From NCBI GenBank assembly GCA_964448285.1, contig CAYUWG010000151.1, forward strand, positions 1 to 5,543: a stretch of DNA of 5,543 bases. Direction: 5' to 3'. Positions 1 to 5,543 of the stretch are shown one piece after another (position 1 is the stretch's first letter; the number at the start of each line of letters is the position of its first letter). Origin of the DNA: CAYUWG01 sp964448285. Lineage in GTDB: Bacteria > Bacteroidota > Ignavibacteria > SZUA-365. A program made the translations under genes and the position numbers. The notes under the pieces were generated by a model, which was not told the DNA's origin, made no database searches, and saw nothing but the letters and a program-made list of their open reading frames with translations.

Positions 1-1484
1 GCGAGTGGTTCCGCCATCGCGGCGATATCACGCATCGTTTCAGCGTGGCCGAGCCGTACATCCGCTTTGAACAAGAACGGAAACGAAACACCGTTGCAGG
101 TCTCGATTCACTCAGTCCGCTGAGTCTCGCATTCTTCGATATTCGCCCGGGTGTGCGTTTCCCGGAATTCTGGCACATGACCCTGAATGCGGAGTTCGGT
201 TGGCGCAAAGAGGAGAGCGTCATCGGAGGAATGCTTCGTCCACAATCCCATGATGTATTGCAGCAATACACATGGACACTTCGCAGCTGGAACGATCTCT
301 CGGCAACGGCATCTCTCGTCGTGCGGGATAAGACATTTACAGAAGATTTTCGTCTCCTTGGAAATAAAGATATCCGAAGCATACTGACGAAATCACAAAT
401 TCAGTATGCCCCGCTCCAACGGGCAATCGTTGCAGATCTCTTTTATGAAGTCTCGACCGAACGCACGTCGAAGCTCGAGCGCGTCTTTCTGAAAGTCCCT
501 TTCGGGCACGGAAATTATATCTATCGCGGCGATGAGAACGGCAACGGCATCGCGGATGAATTCGAATTCGAACCGGCGAGGTACGACGGGGAATATATTC
601 TCTTGACGCTTCCAACGGATGAGCTTTTCCCTGTGGTCGATTTGAAAACGAACGCGCGTCTTCAACTCCGGCCGTCGAGAGTTCTTTCTAGCGGCTCCGG
701 TTCACTGCTCGAATCTCTCTTCGGCTCCCTCTCGACGGAAACGGTGATTCGTCTCGATGAAAAAAGCAGTACGGAACGAACGTCCGATATCTATTTTCTT
801 AGAACCGGCACCTTCCTGAACGATTCTACAACTCTCCGCGGCTTTCAAACATTCCGTCAGGATATATTTCTTTTCGAGCAGAGCAGAGATTTTTCCGTGC
901 GCGCCCGCTTCGATCAGAATCGCGGTTTCAGTCAATTTGCCTTAGTCAGTGAGCGAAGCTTCAAACGAGAGCGCTCCGTGCGCATAAGAACTCAACCCGT
1001 CAAGGAGATTGGCGTTCAGGCTGATCTCGCATTCCTCTCCGATGCCGTTATCAGCACGGGGCAAAGCAACCGAGCCCGCGACATTGAAGGAACTTCATTG
1101 GCACTGGATTTCTCCTATCGTCCCTATCAGCGTTTCGAAGTCGGCTTTGTTCTTGCGACGAAATCCTCGAGAGATCGACTGCCGGTGACGCCCATCGAAG
1201 CTATCGTCACGTCACAGACGCTCCGGACGACGCTCTCGTTCGATGGCCCGGGTCGCTTGCGAGCTGAGCTTGAGCGAAATGACGTTGAATTGAAAAACGC
1301 CGCCGACAACTTTCCATACGAGCTTACTGACGGAAAAGCAGACGGAGAAAGTTGGATTGCTCGTGTGAATTTCGATTACCGCATTACGAGTTATATGCAA
1401 GCGACGTTATCCTATCTCGGTCGTGTCGAACAGGAGCGCCCAATGATACATACAGCACGCGCTGAAGTCCGCGCATTTTTTTAA
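1..1484 (+). CDS. Probable outer-membrane beta-barrel protein, C-terminal part (5' end outside window)
   Basis: The reading frame is open to the left edge, so this is the C-terminal part of a larger protein. The GTG at 45-47 is an internal Val: upstream codons read on without a stop (EWFRHRGDITHRFS, then VAEPYIRF). About 490 residues are visible. From roughly 530 nt onward, alternating polar/hydrophobic stretches rich in aromatic and Arg/Glu residues (such as SLALDFSYRPYQRFEVGFVL and YMQATLSYLGRVE) look like antiparallel barrel strands, and the chain ends in Phe-Phe, the usual C-terminal signal of outer-membrane barrels. At 531-566 lies an EF-hand-like loop, DENGNGIADEFE, followed by an ARYDGEYI segment. 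I remember similar segments in very large uncharacterised surface proteins of Ignavibacteria/Bacteroidota, but cannot name a family. Inferred location is the outer membrane; the function is unknown. The gene converges on the - strand cluster. The coding call is secure, the barrel assignment moderate. Confidence 0.6.
   Translation, partial: EWFRHRGDITHRFSVAEPYIRFEQERKRNTVAGLDSLSPLSLAFFDIRPGVRFPEFWHMTLNAEFGWRKEESVIGGMLRPQSHDVLQQYTWTLRSWNDLSATASLVVRDKTFTEDFRLLGNKDIRSILTKSQIQYAPLQRAIVADLFYEVSTERTSKLERVFLKVPFGHGNYIYRGDENGNGIADEFEFEPARYDGEYILLTLPTDELFPVVDLKTNARLQLRPSRVLSSGSGSLLESLFGSLSTETVIRLDEKSSTERTSDIYFLRTGTFLNDSTTLRGFQTFRQDIFLFEQSRDFSVRARFDQNRGFSQFALVSERSFKRERSVRIRTQPVKEIGVQADLAFLSDAVISTGQSNRARDIEGTSLALDFSYRPYQRFEVGFVLATKSSRDRLPVTPIEAIVTSQTLRTTLSFDGPGRLRAELERNDVELKNAADNFPYELTDGKADGESWIARVNFDYRITSYMQATLSYLGRVEQERPMIHTARAEVRAFF
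531..566 (+). other. EF-hand/dockerin-like calcium-binding loop within the barrel protein
   Basis: The codons give DENGNGIADEFE. This fits the 12-residue EF-hand loop pattern: Asp at 1, Asn at 3, Asn at 5, Gly at 6, Ile at 7, Asp at 9 and Glu at 12. Only one loop is visible, and the flanking sequence (IYRG before, FEPARYDGEYI after) does not look like paired EF-hand helices. If it binds Ca2+, it is more likely a lone dockerin-type or extracellular-loop site. The match to the pattern is seen directly; metal binding is inferred. Confidence 0.5.
1459..1482 (+). terminator. Possible weak intrinsic terminator overlapping the stop codon of the barrel gene
   Basis: GCGC at 1459-1462 can pair with GCGC at 1471-1474 across an 8-nt loop, and seven T residues follow at 1476-1482. 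The T run also encodes the terminal Phe-Phe and runs into the TAA at 1482-1484. The stem is only 4 bp, which is short for a Rho-independent terminator, and the T run is explained by coding need. The rest of the 37-bp convergent gap shows no better terminator. Weak call. Confidence 0.2.
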
Positions 1485-1521
1485 GCAGCGATTCCCAAGG
1501 AACGATCGAGGTTGTATGGTT

Positions 1522-2664
1522 TCAAAAGGTCCACTCTCCGTTCATCATGATATCTTCTTTTCTGCCGTCCGGATAGAAAAGTGTCACGCGTCGGACTTGT
1601 ATATCTTTTTGCAACGACGGTACATATACGCGATCGATATGAATGACGTTCTTCGGATTGTTGAATGATGCAGGTGATACGATGCCGCCGAAATGTTCGC
1701 TACGGCCAAACGCGACGTGCAGTCCTAATTTTTCATCCATAAGCGTATTCCCTGCAGCGACACAGCCGAATTCTCCCAGGACGCCGTGTCCAATCTCTGC
1801 GATGTTTCCATACGCCGGTTCTTCGCGAAGCTTCGCCGCCTCGGTTGCGCTCATCGGACCGTTGCTCAGCACTTCGACGGCGCGATTCTCAACGATGCGA
1901 TAGAGAACAATCTCATCGCCGAATTGAACCGGCAGCTCGCCGTTCGTTCGGCTTGGTTCATCGTCTTTCTCTCCTTCATAGGGAACGATATACGTTTCCC
2001 CCGATGGGAGATTACCCACGATCATATCGTCGTGAAACATCCCGCTGCTCGGTGTTGCAGTGCGATACCGCAAATCGACGTCGAAGCGATGTTCAATACC
2101 GCGCGCGTCAAAAACGATTAACTCTCGTACCGCTTCATCGAGGCGTTCTTTCAAGAGCATGATCCTTTCGTGCACTTTACTATAGTCGATATTCAACGAG
2201 GGCAGCATACCGAGAGTGAATCCCGGCATCGTCGTTCCACGAAAGTGATATATCTTCGCCAGCATCTTGCACGGGGCAGTCGCGGAGAATTTCGTTAGCG
2301 CAATGATCCAGTCGGTTTTCTGAAGGACCTCCTCTAATTGGAGAGGAATTCCTTCATCGCTCAACATCTCCGCTGTAAGATGGGTCGGCTTTCCTCCGTA
2401 ATGATAGACCGTCGGTGGAAGGTCGCTATTGTTGCTTCCCACGTTTTCATAGTACAGAATTTGCACCGTATCGAGACCGATGTCACGCTTGAACGTGATC
2501 GTCTTTACCCACCAATCGTATGCAAGCTCCCGCCGCTCGCGCCATTCATCGTCATCGGGCACGGGGGTGTTCGGCACATCGACGAGAATAGTCAGCGTTC
2601 TATCCGTTGGACGCGGTTTGAAAACGGTTTCAAAGAGGTTGCGAAGTTCTGCTTGTGTGAGCAT
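1522..2664 (-). CDS. M29-family (AmpS/aminopeptidase T-like) metallo-aminopeptidase
   Basis: This 380-residue protein resembles peptidase family M29, cytosolic dimetal aminopeptidases that remove N-terminal residues from peptides. Known members have about 400-415 residues, so it is slightly short but complete. The C-terminal catalytic half carries the family landmarks in order: NLPSGE (Glu223), NIAEIGHG (Glu290), GNTLMDEKLGLHVAFG (His316) and HID (His342, Asp344). These fit the known ligand set of two Glu, His, Tyr, His and Asp. The ligand Tyr, expected seven residues after the first His, appears to be Glu323. The N-terminal half, with a central DWIIALTKFSATAP stretch, fits the family's N-terminal domain. 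There is no signal peptide or membrane segment, so it is likely cytoplasmic. The start is the ATG at 2662-2664; no clear Shine-Dalgarno precedes it. It lies 81 bp after the aminotransferase gene on the same strand, probably in one operon. The family call is fairly firm; the substrate is unknown. Confidence 0.8.
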   Translation of the reverse strand: MLTQAELRNLFETVFKPRPTDRTLTILVDVPNTPVPDDDEWRERRELAYDWWVKTITFKRDIGLDTVQILYYENVGSNNSDLPPTVYHYGGKPTHLTAEMLSDEGIPLQLEEVLQKTDWIIALTKFSATAPCKMLAKIYHFRGTTMPGFTLGMLPSLNIDYSKVHERIMLLKERLDEAVRELIVFDARGIEHRFDVDLRYRTATPSSGMFHDDMIVGNLPSGETYIVPYEGEKDDEPSRTNGELPVQFGDEIVLYRIVENRAVEVLSNGPMSATEAAKLREEPAYGNIAEIGHGVLGEFGCVAAGNTLMDEKLGLHVAFGRSEHFGGIVSPASFNNPKNVIHIDRVYVPSLQKDIQVRRVTLFYPDGRKEDIMMNGEWTF

Positions 2665-2745
2665 CGAATTATCAGAATAGATTTCGTGGAGTGTGATGTG
2701 TGAAATGTTGCGTAGTATTCACCCTGTCAATCCTTGCGGACAGCG

Positions 2746-4089
2746 TTATGCATTTTGAAGTTTATATCCGTGTGTATGTGAATGAACTTCATTGAAAAGC
2801 TGAAGGCGTCGTTCCAACTCCGGAAGCTGCCCGGGTTTAACGAGTGAAACACAAGCGCGAATTCCTTCTGAGCGCGTGCTGCCGGTATTGGACAGAGATA
2901 TTGCGCTTATCCCGTAATGGAGCAACTCCTCGATCAACGTCTCTCCGTTCATTCCCGGATATGACACGGTGAAATAAAAGCCGTCCGCGATCGGAGTATC
3001 CACGTCAGTATCATAAACGATTTTAAATCCGTTGTCTGTAAACATCTTTTTCATCACTCTCGCCTTTTCACCATAGACCTTCACGTCCTCACGAAAGCTG
3101 TACGTTCCCTCGTTCGTCGCTTTCAGCAAAGCTGCGAGGCCGAACTGCGATGAATGATTCACTCCGGCTGACACGGCATAGGCGGCGCCGTAAACGAAGG
3201 CATGTCCGAATGTCGCGCGGGTATAGAAGCGCAATAAGTTGGGCGCTTCATGCCGGAAGAGTGCATCGGAGATGGCAATCATGCCGATGCGCTGGCCGGC
3301 ATAGCTGAACACTTTCGAACTGGAAATGAGGAGAATAAAACGATCGGTATATCGCGCAACCGTCGGTTGATACGGTGGTTCGCCGGGTATCGAATAATTC
3401 TTTCGAAAGTCCATGGTGATGTACGCAAGGTCTTCGATAACGACGACTCCGTATTTCTTTGCCGTGTCACCGATGATGCGAAGCTCTTCTTCGGTAAAAC
3501 AAATCCACGTCGGATTGTTCGGGTTCGAATAGAGGATCGTAGAGATATTTCCCCTTGACACGATTTCTTCCAGCTTCCCGCGAAGTTTCTCTCCACGATA
3601 GTCGTAAACATCCAGGCTCTGATGCTTCATGCCGAGGACGTTCAACTGTTGCTTGTGCACGGGGAAACCGGGATCGAGAAAAAGGGTCGTGCCTTTCTCA
3701 CGATCCATGCGGCCGGCGACGAGGAAGGAGATGAAGCTTCCGCTCGTGGAACCGGTGGAGGGGATGCACCCCTTCGGTTTCACATCGACGTTCAGGAAGA
3801 GCTTGACGAAGCGGGCGATTTCCTGTTTAAGCTCCGGTACTCCCTCGATATGCGGGTAAAATGAGGCGCAGCCTTCGTCGAGTGCTTTCTTCTCGGCAAC
3901 GATGCCGATTTGCGCGGCCGGTAATCCCGGTATGCCCATTTCCATCCGGATGAATTCCACTCCCGTTTCTTCTTCGAGGCCGCTCACGAGCGTCCTGAGT
4001 TCCCGAATCGATCCTCTCCCAACATTCTTCAGCCCGTTCTCATCGATTTTCTTTTTCACCACTTCACGGGGAATTGGTAAGGTGTTCAT
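2746..4089 (-). CDS. Fold-type I PLP-dependent aminotransferase (class I/II)
   Basis: This 447-residue protein is a cytosolic pyridoxal-phosphate enzyme of the aspartate aminotransferase superfamily, expected to move an amino group from an amino acid to a 2-oxo acid. Visible landmarks are FYPHIEGVPELKQEIARF (78-95), the phosphate-binding GSTSGS turn (113-118), SNPNNPTW (188-195; Asn192 matches the Asn of NPTG), IEDLAY with Asp220 (pyridine nitrogen) and Tyr223, SSSK with Lys259 as the Schiff-base lysine, GQRIGM with Arg267, and IRACVSL with Arg411 as the likely substrate carboxylate-binding Arg. Every catalytic residue is present. Trp195 in place of the usual Gly matches, from memory, a Bacteroidota subgroup annotated only as aminotransferase. 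The start is the ATG at 4087-4089; a purine-rich GAAAAGAAAG about 12 nt upstream is a weak, distant ribosome-binding candidate. The aminopeptidase gene follows 81 bp downstream. The amino-acid substrate cannot be read from the sequence. Confidence 0.9.
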   Translation of the reverse strand: MNTLPIPREVVKKKIDENGLKNVGRGSIRELRTLVSGLEEETGVEFIRMEMGIPGLPAAQIGIVAEKKALDEGCASFYPHIEGVPELKQEIARFVKLFLNVDVKPKGCIPSTGSTSGSFISFLVAGRMDREKGTTLFLDPGFPVHKQQLNVLGMKHQSLDVYDYRGEKLRGKLEEIVSRGNISTILYSNPNNPTWICFTEEELRIIGDTAKKYGVVVIEDLAYITMDFRKNYSIPGEPPYQPTVARYTDRFILLISSSKVFSYAGQRIGMIAISDALFRHEAPNLLRFYTRATFGHAFVYGAAYAVSAGVNHSSQFGLAALLKATNEGTYSFREDVKVYGEKARVMKKMFTDNGFKIVYDTDVDTPIADGFYFTVSYPGMNGETLIEELLHYGISAISLSNTGSTRSEGIRACVSLVKPGQLPELERRLQLFNEVHSHTHGYKLQNA

Positions 4090-4164
4090 TGTGCTATTGA
4101 CTTTCTTTTCGTTGTAGGTTGGCGTTGTATTCCCATGGAAGGAAACTACAAAGTTCGAAACGGA

Positions 4165-4204
4165 ATCCCATAGGATTTACGTCAGGTTCTCATCCTTATG
4201 GGAT
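4165..4204 (-). repeat. Inverted repeat, 12-bp bulged stem, in the aminotransferase leader
   Basis: ATCCCATA (4165-4172) is the exact reverse complement of TATGGGAT (4197-4204). The stem continues inward with GGAT (4173-4176) against ATCC (4192-4195), leaving one bulged base at 4196 and a 15-nt loop. It lies about 75-115 nt upstream of the aminotransferase start, where it could be an operator dyad or a leader hairpin. No T run follows it on the - strand, so it is not a Rho-independent terminator. The repeat is seen directly; any role is inferred. Confidence 0.6.
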
Positions 4205-4240
4205 AATCCATGAAGATTCGCTTCACGCGACGAGGATGTC

Positions 4241-4258
4241 ACAAAAGATAATTTTTGT
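4241..4258. repeat. AT-rich inverted repeat
   Basis: ACAAAA (4241-4246) and TTTTGT (4253-4258) are perfect 6-bp inverted arms around a 6-nt spacer, GATAAT. It is too AT-rich to be a stable terminator hairpin. The AT-rich patch could instead mark the promoter or a protein-binding site upstream of the aminotransferase gene. In a region of this composition it could also be chance. Confidence 0.3.
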
Positions 4259-4296
4259 AATGGTGTTCGCAGTTGACCCGTGAGATGCCGTCTGTC

Positions 4297-4330
4297 TTCA
4301 TCCGTCGATTACGATCCGGATGACGATGAA
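4297..4330. repeat. Inverted repeat with one bulge, 3' of the haem lyase gene
   Basis: TTCATCCGTC (4297-4306) pairs with GACGATGAA (4322-4330) through 9 bp with one bulged C and a 15-nt loop. An alternative perfect 7-bp pairing is TCATCCG (4298-4304) with CGGATGA (4317-4323). It lies about 65 nt after the haem lyase stop codon on the - strand. It might stabilise the 3' end of that transcript, but no T run follows to make a standard intrinsic terminator. Confidence 0.45.
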
Positions 4331-4395
4331 CGAGTTTCTTAGAACAGCCTCAACTCATCTGGATTTAGGAAGAGTGAATATTCCGTGGAGCTTCG

Positions 4396-5543
4396 TCAGT
4401 CTATTTGAATTTTTTCTTTTCTCGTTTGAACTGGTGCACTCGCTTTTTTTCCATTCGTCATCGGGATGTTCGCGCGGACCGGATGCTCAATTCGCTTTGC
4501 ATCATGAGCGCGTCGGAAGCGGGCAACGAGAAATCCCAGTACCATGAGGATGATACCAATCCAAACGACACTGATGAACGGTTTCAACGATGCTTCCACG
4601 ACAAGAGTCTCGCGTAAATCTGTTGGATCAGGCTTGACGTTCGGATTGCGGAGCCGGATTTCCAGCGTGGACATCGATAGGTCTTCGCGGTTTGGCGTCA
4701 AGTTGAGGATATCGATTTGGAGATCGCCATTAGCTACGAGCGCAGGTTGTTGTTGAACGCCGTCAGGTCCTGTCGTGCGTCTTGCAAGGAGTTCCTGCGG
4801 TTCCGAGCCGTATTTCGATACCGTAAATGCCGCACCGATGGTGAACGCTTCCGATGAGACGCTGTTATTCATATCGAACTCGTCGAAGCGGACGGTATAA
4901 CCGCCAAACTCTTTCGATTCGCCCTTGACGAGCGTCACACGTTCGCCGCCTTCCGGATCGGGTTCGTAGAGCGCCTGCGGTTCCAGGTAAATGTCCTTCG
5001 TCCAGAACTTGGCAATGCCGGGATTGCGCATCAGTTGTTCCTGATTTCCATAGTTCGAAACGAACATGATGGTTTTGACCGTTTCGATCTCTTCGTTATC
5101 GGCATTCTCGACTTTGACATTGAAATAGTATCGCTGACCGTTCCAGAACGGCTCATAACCGACATAGGTGAGTTTGTAGCCGAATGCTTCTTTCGTTTTT
5201 CCCTGAGGGAGTTCCAGCGGGATGCTCTTGCTGTAAAAGCCCGATCCGATAATTCCCAGCAGCATCAGGGCAATACCGGCATGTGCGACATAAGCGCCGA
5301 TGAACCGCCAGTTCCCTTTCGCAATCGTGGCGCCGACGCGAAGGTTCACTGCGAGACTGAATGACGCGCTGAACCCTAAGGTCAACATTCCCATGTGCGT
5401 GACGTCACCGGCAAGGAAGAGGATTGCAGTGCAAGCAACGGCAATGGCAATGTCGATCGACACGCTACGGAGGAAGTGTTTCGCATCATTCTTTTTCCAC
5501 TTCAGGTGAAGCGCAGAGGCTGTCATGATTGCAATGATGATCG
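4396..5543 (-). CDS. ccmF: CcmF/NrfE-type cytochrome c haem lyase, C-terminal part (5' end outside window)
   Basis: CcmF is the inner-membrane haem lyase subunit of System I cytochrome c maturation; it takes haem from holo-CcmE and attaches it to CXXCH apocytochromes in the periplasm. Only the C-terminal part is here: the frame is open to the right edge (codons for IIIAI precede the Met at 5524-5526), so that Met is internal. Numbering from it, hydrophobic segments lie at about 23-39, 46-62, 75-96 and 316-336. The third contains AYVAHAG, whose His82 probably corresponds to the TM-His2 haem b ligand of CcmF. Between the last two helices is a periplasmic domain of about 220 residues with TKDIYLEPQ, a CcmF hallmark. 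LKPFISVVWIGIILMVLGF is the typical closing helix, and a basic tail of about 40 residues follows, fitting a cytoplasmic C terminus. The WWD haem-handling motif would be upstream, out of view. The family is firm; CcmF versus its paralogue NrfE cannot be settled. Confidence 0.85.
   Translation of the reverse strand, partial: IIIAIMTASALHLKWKKNDAKHFLRSVSIDIAIAVACTAILFLAGDVTHMGMLTLGFSASFSLAVNLRVGATIAKGNWRFIGAYVAHAGIALMLLGIIGSGFYSKSIPLELPQGKTKEAFGYKLTYVGYEPFWNGQRYYFNVKVENADNEEIETVKTIMFVSNYGNQEQLMRNPGIAKFWTKDIYLEPQALYEPDPEGGERVTLVKGESKEFGGYTVRFDEFDMNNSVSSEAFTIGAAFTVSKYGSEPQELLARRTTGPDGVQQQPALVANGDLQIDILNLTPNREDLSMSTLEIRLRNPNVKPDPTDLRETLVVEASLKPFISVVWIGIILMVLGFLVARFRRAHDAKRIEHPVRANIPMTNGKKASAPVQTRKEKIQID

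Larger units (their letters stand above)
4090..4395. other. 306-bp intergenic region with inverted repeats, no convincing gene
   Basis: This gap lies between the haem lyase stop and the aminotransferase start, both on the - strand. No frame of useful length with a start and a plausible ribosome-binding site is seen on either strand. It holds three inverted repeats (4165-4204, 4241-4258, 4297-4330) and a 25-codon - strand frame (4094-4171) that ends 4 nt before the aminotransferase ATG. I could not find a good -35/-10 pair or a clean Bacteroidota-type TAnnTTTG promoter; TATCTTTTG on the - strand within 4243-4251 is one base off that pattern. The aminotransferase promoter is presumably here, since the gap is far longer than operon spacing. 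Confidence 0.7.

Noticed and set aside
45..47. GTG as the start codon of the barrel protein
   Set aside because: The same frame stays open to position 1 with coherent protein-like sequence upstream, so this codon is an internal Val of a protein cut by the window edge.
1487..1504. Hairpin TTCC-CAA-GGAA between the convergent genes as a bidirectional terminator
   Set aside because: The stem is very short with a bulge, and no T run follows it in either direction.
1786..2121. Open frame on the + strand opposite the aminopeptidase gene
   Set aside because: It lies wholly antisense to a gene with clear family motifs, and its translation has no recognisable domain or ribosome-binding site. Other antisense frames, such as 3250-3558 and 5035-5364, fail for the same reason.
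2702..2730. Promoter for the aminopeptidase from a perfect TTGACA on the - strand (2725-2730)
   Set aside because: No acceptable -10 hexamer lies 15-18 bp downstream (candidates such as CATTTC or AACATT match poorly), so the hexamer alone is not enough.
2725..2744. Hairpin CTGTC/GACAG after the aminotransferase stop as a terminator
   Set aside because: The stem is 5 bp around a 10-nt loop and no T run follows on the - strand.
4320..4547. Short + strand frame crossing the haem lyase 3' end
   Set aside because: Its Phe-rich and Ser-rich translation comes from the complement of the haem lyase basic tail, and no ribosome-binding site or family similarity supports it.
5524..5526. ATG as the start codon of the haem lyase gene
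   Set aside because: In-frame codons for Ile and Ala continue to the window edge, and CcmF proteins are much longer, with several further membrane helices before this region.

Overview
The window carries four protein-coding genes: one on the + strand cut by the left edge, then three on the - strand, the last cut by the right edge. I saw no rRNA, tRNA, CRISPR array, insertion sequence or phage gene. Base composition is near 50% GC and looks even across the window. The gene content suggests a bacterium of the Bacteroidota/Chlorobiota/Ignavibacteriota (FCB) group, perhaps an Ignavibacteria- or Kapabacteria-like lineage. The reasons are a large surface or outer-membrane protein with a type of DxNGNG segment I remember from that group, an aminotransferase subtype (SNPNNPxW instead of NPTG) that I remember from Bacteroidota, and weak or absent Shine-Dalgarno sequences. 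This placement is an inference from memory, not from a search.

Layout. Positions 1-1484 (+) hold the C-terminal part of a probable outer-membrane beta-barrel protein that ends in Phe-Phe and contains one EF-hand-like loop. After a 37-bp convergent gap, 1522-2664 (-) encodes an M29-type metallo-aminopeptidase. After an 81-bp gap, 2746-4089 (-) encodes a fold-type I PLP-dependent aminotransferase. Positions 4090-4395 are a 306-bp gap without a convincing gene; it contains three inverted repeats and a possible 25-codon leader frame. Positions 4396-5543 (-) encode the C-terminal part of a CcmF/NrfE-type haem lyase.

How the genes relate. The aminotransferase and the aminopeptidase are the only pair that looks co-transcribed, and both could serve peptide or amino-acid breakdown: the peptidase would release amino acids that the transaminase could deaminate. 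The haem lyase fragment belongs to cytochrome c maturation (System I) and is separated from the aminotransferase by the long gap, so it probably forms a different transcription unit. The outer-membrane protein converges on this cluster and shows no functional tie to it.

Overall this looks like an ordinary chromosomal region. I found no strong evidence for a new system. The items most worth a second look are the structured leader before the aminotransferase gene, the uncharacterised barrel protein with its calcium-loop-like motif, and the peptidase/aminotransferase pair.
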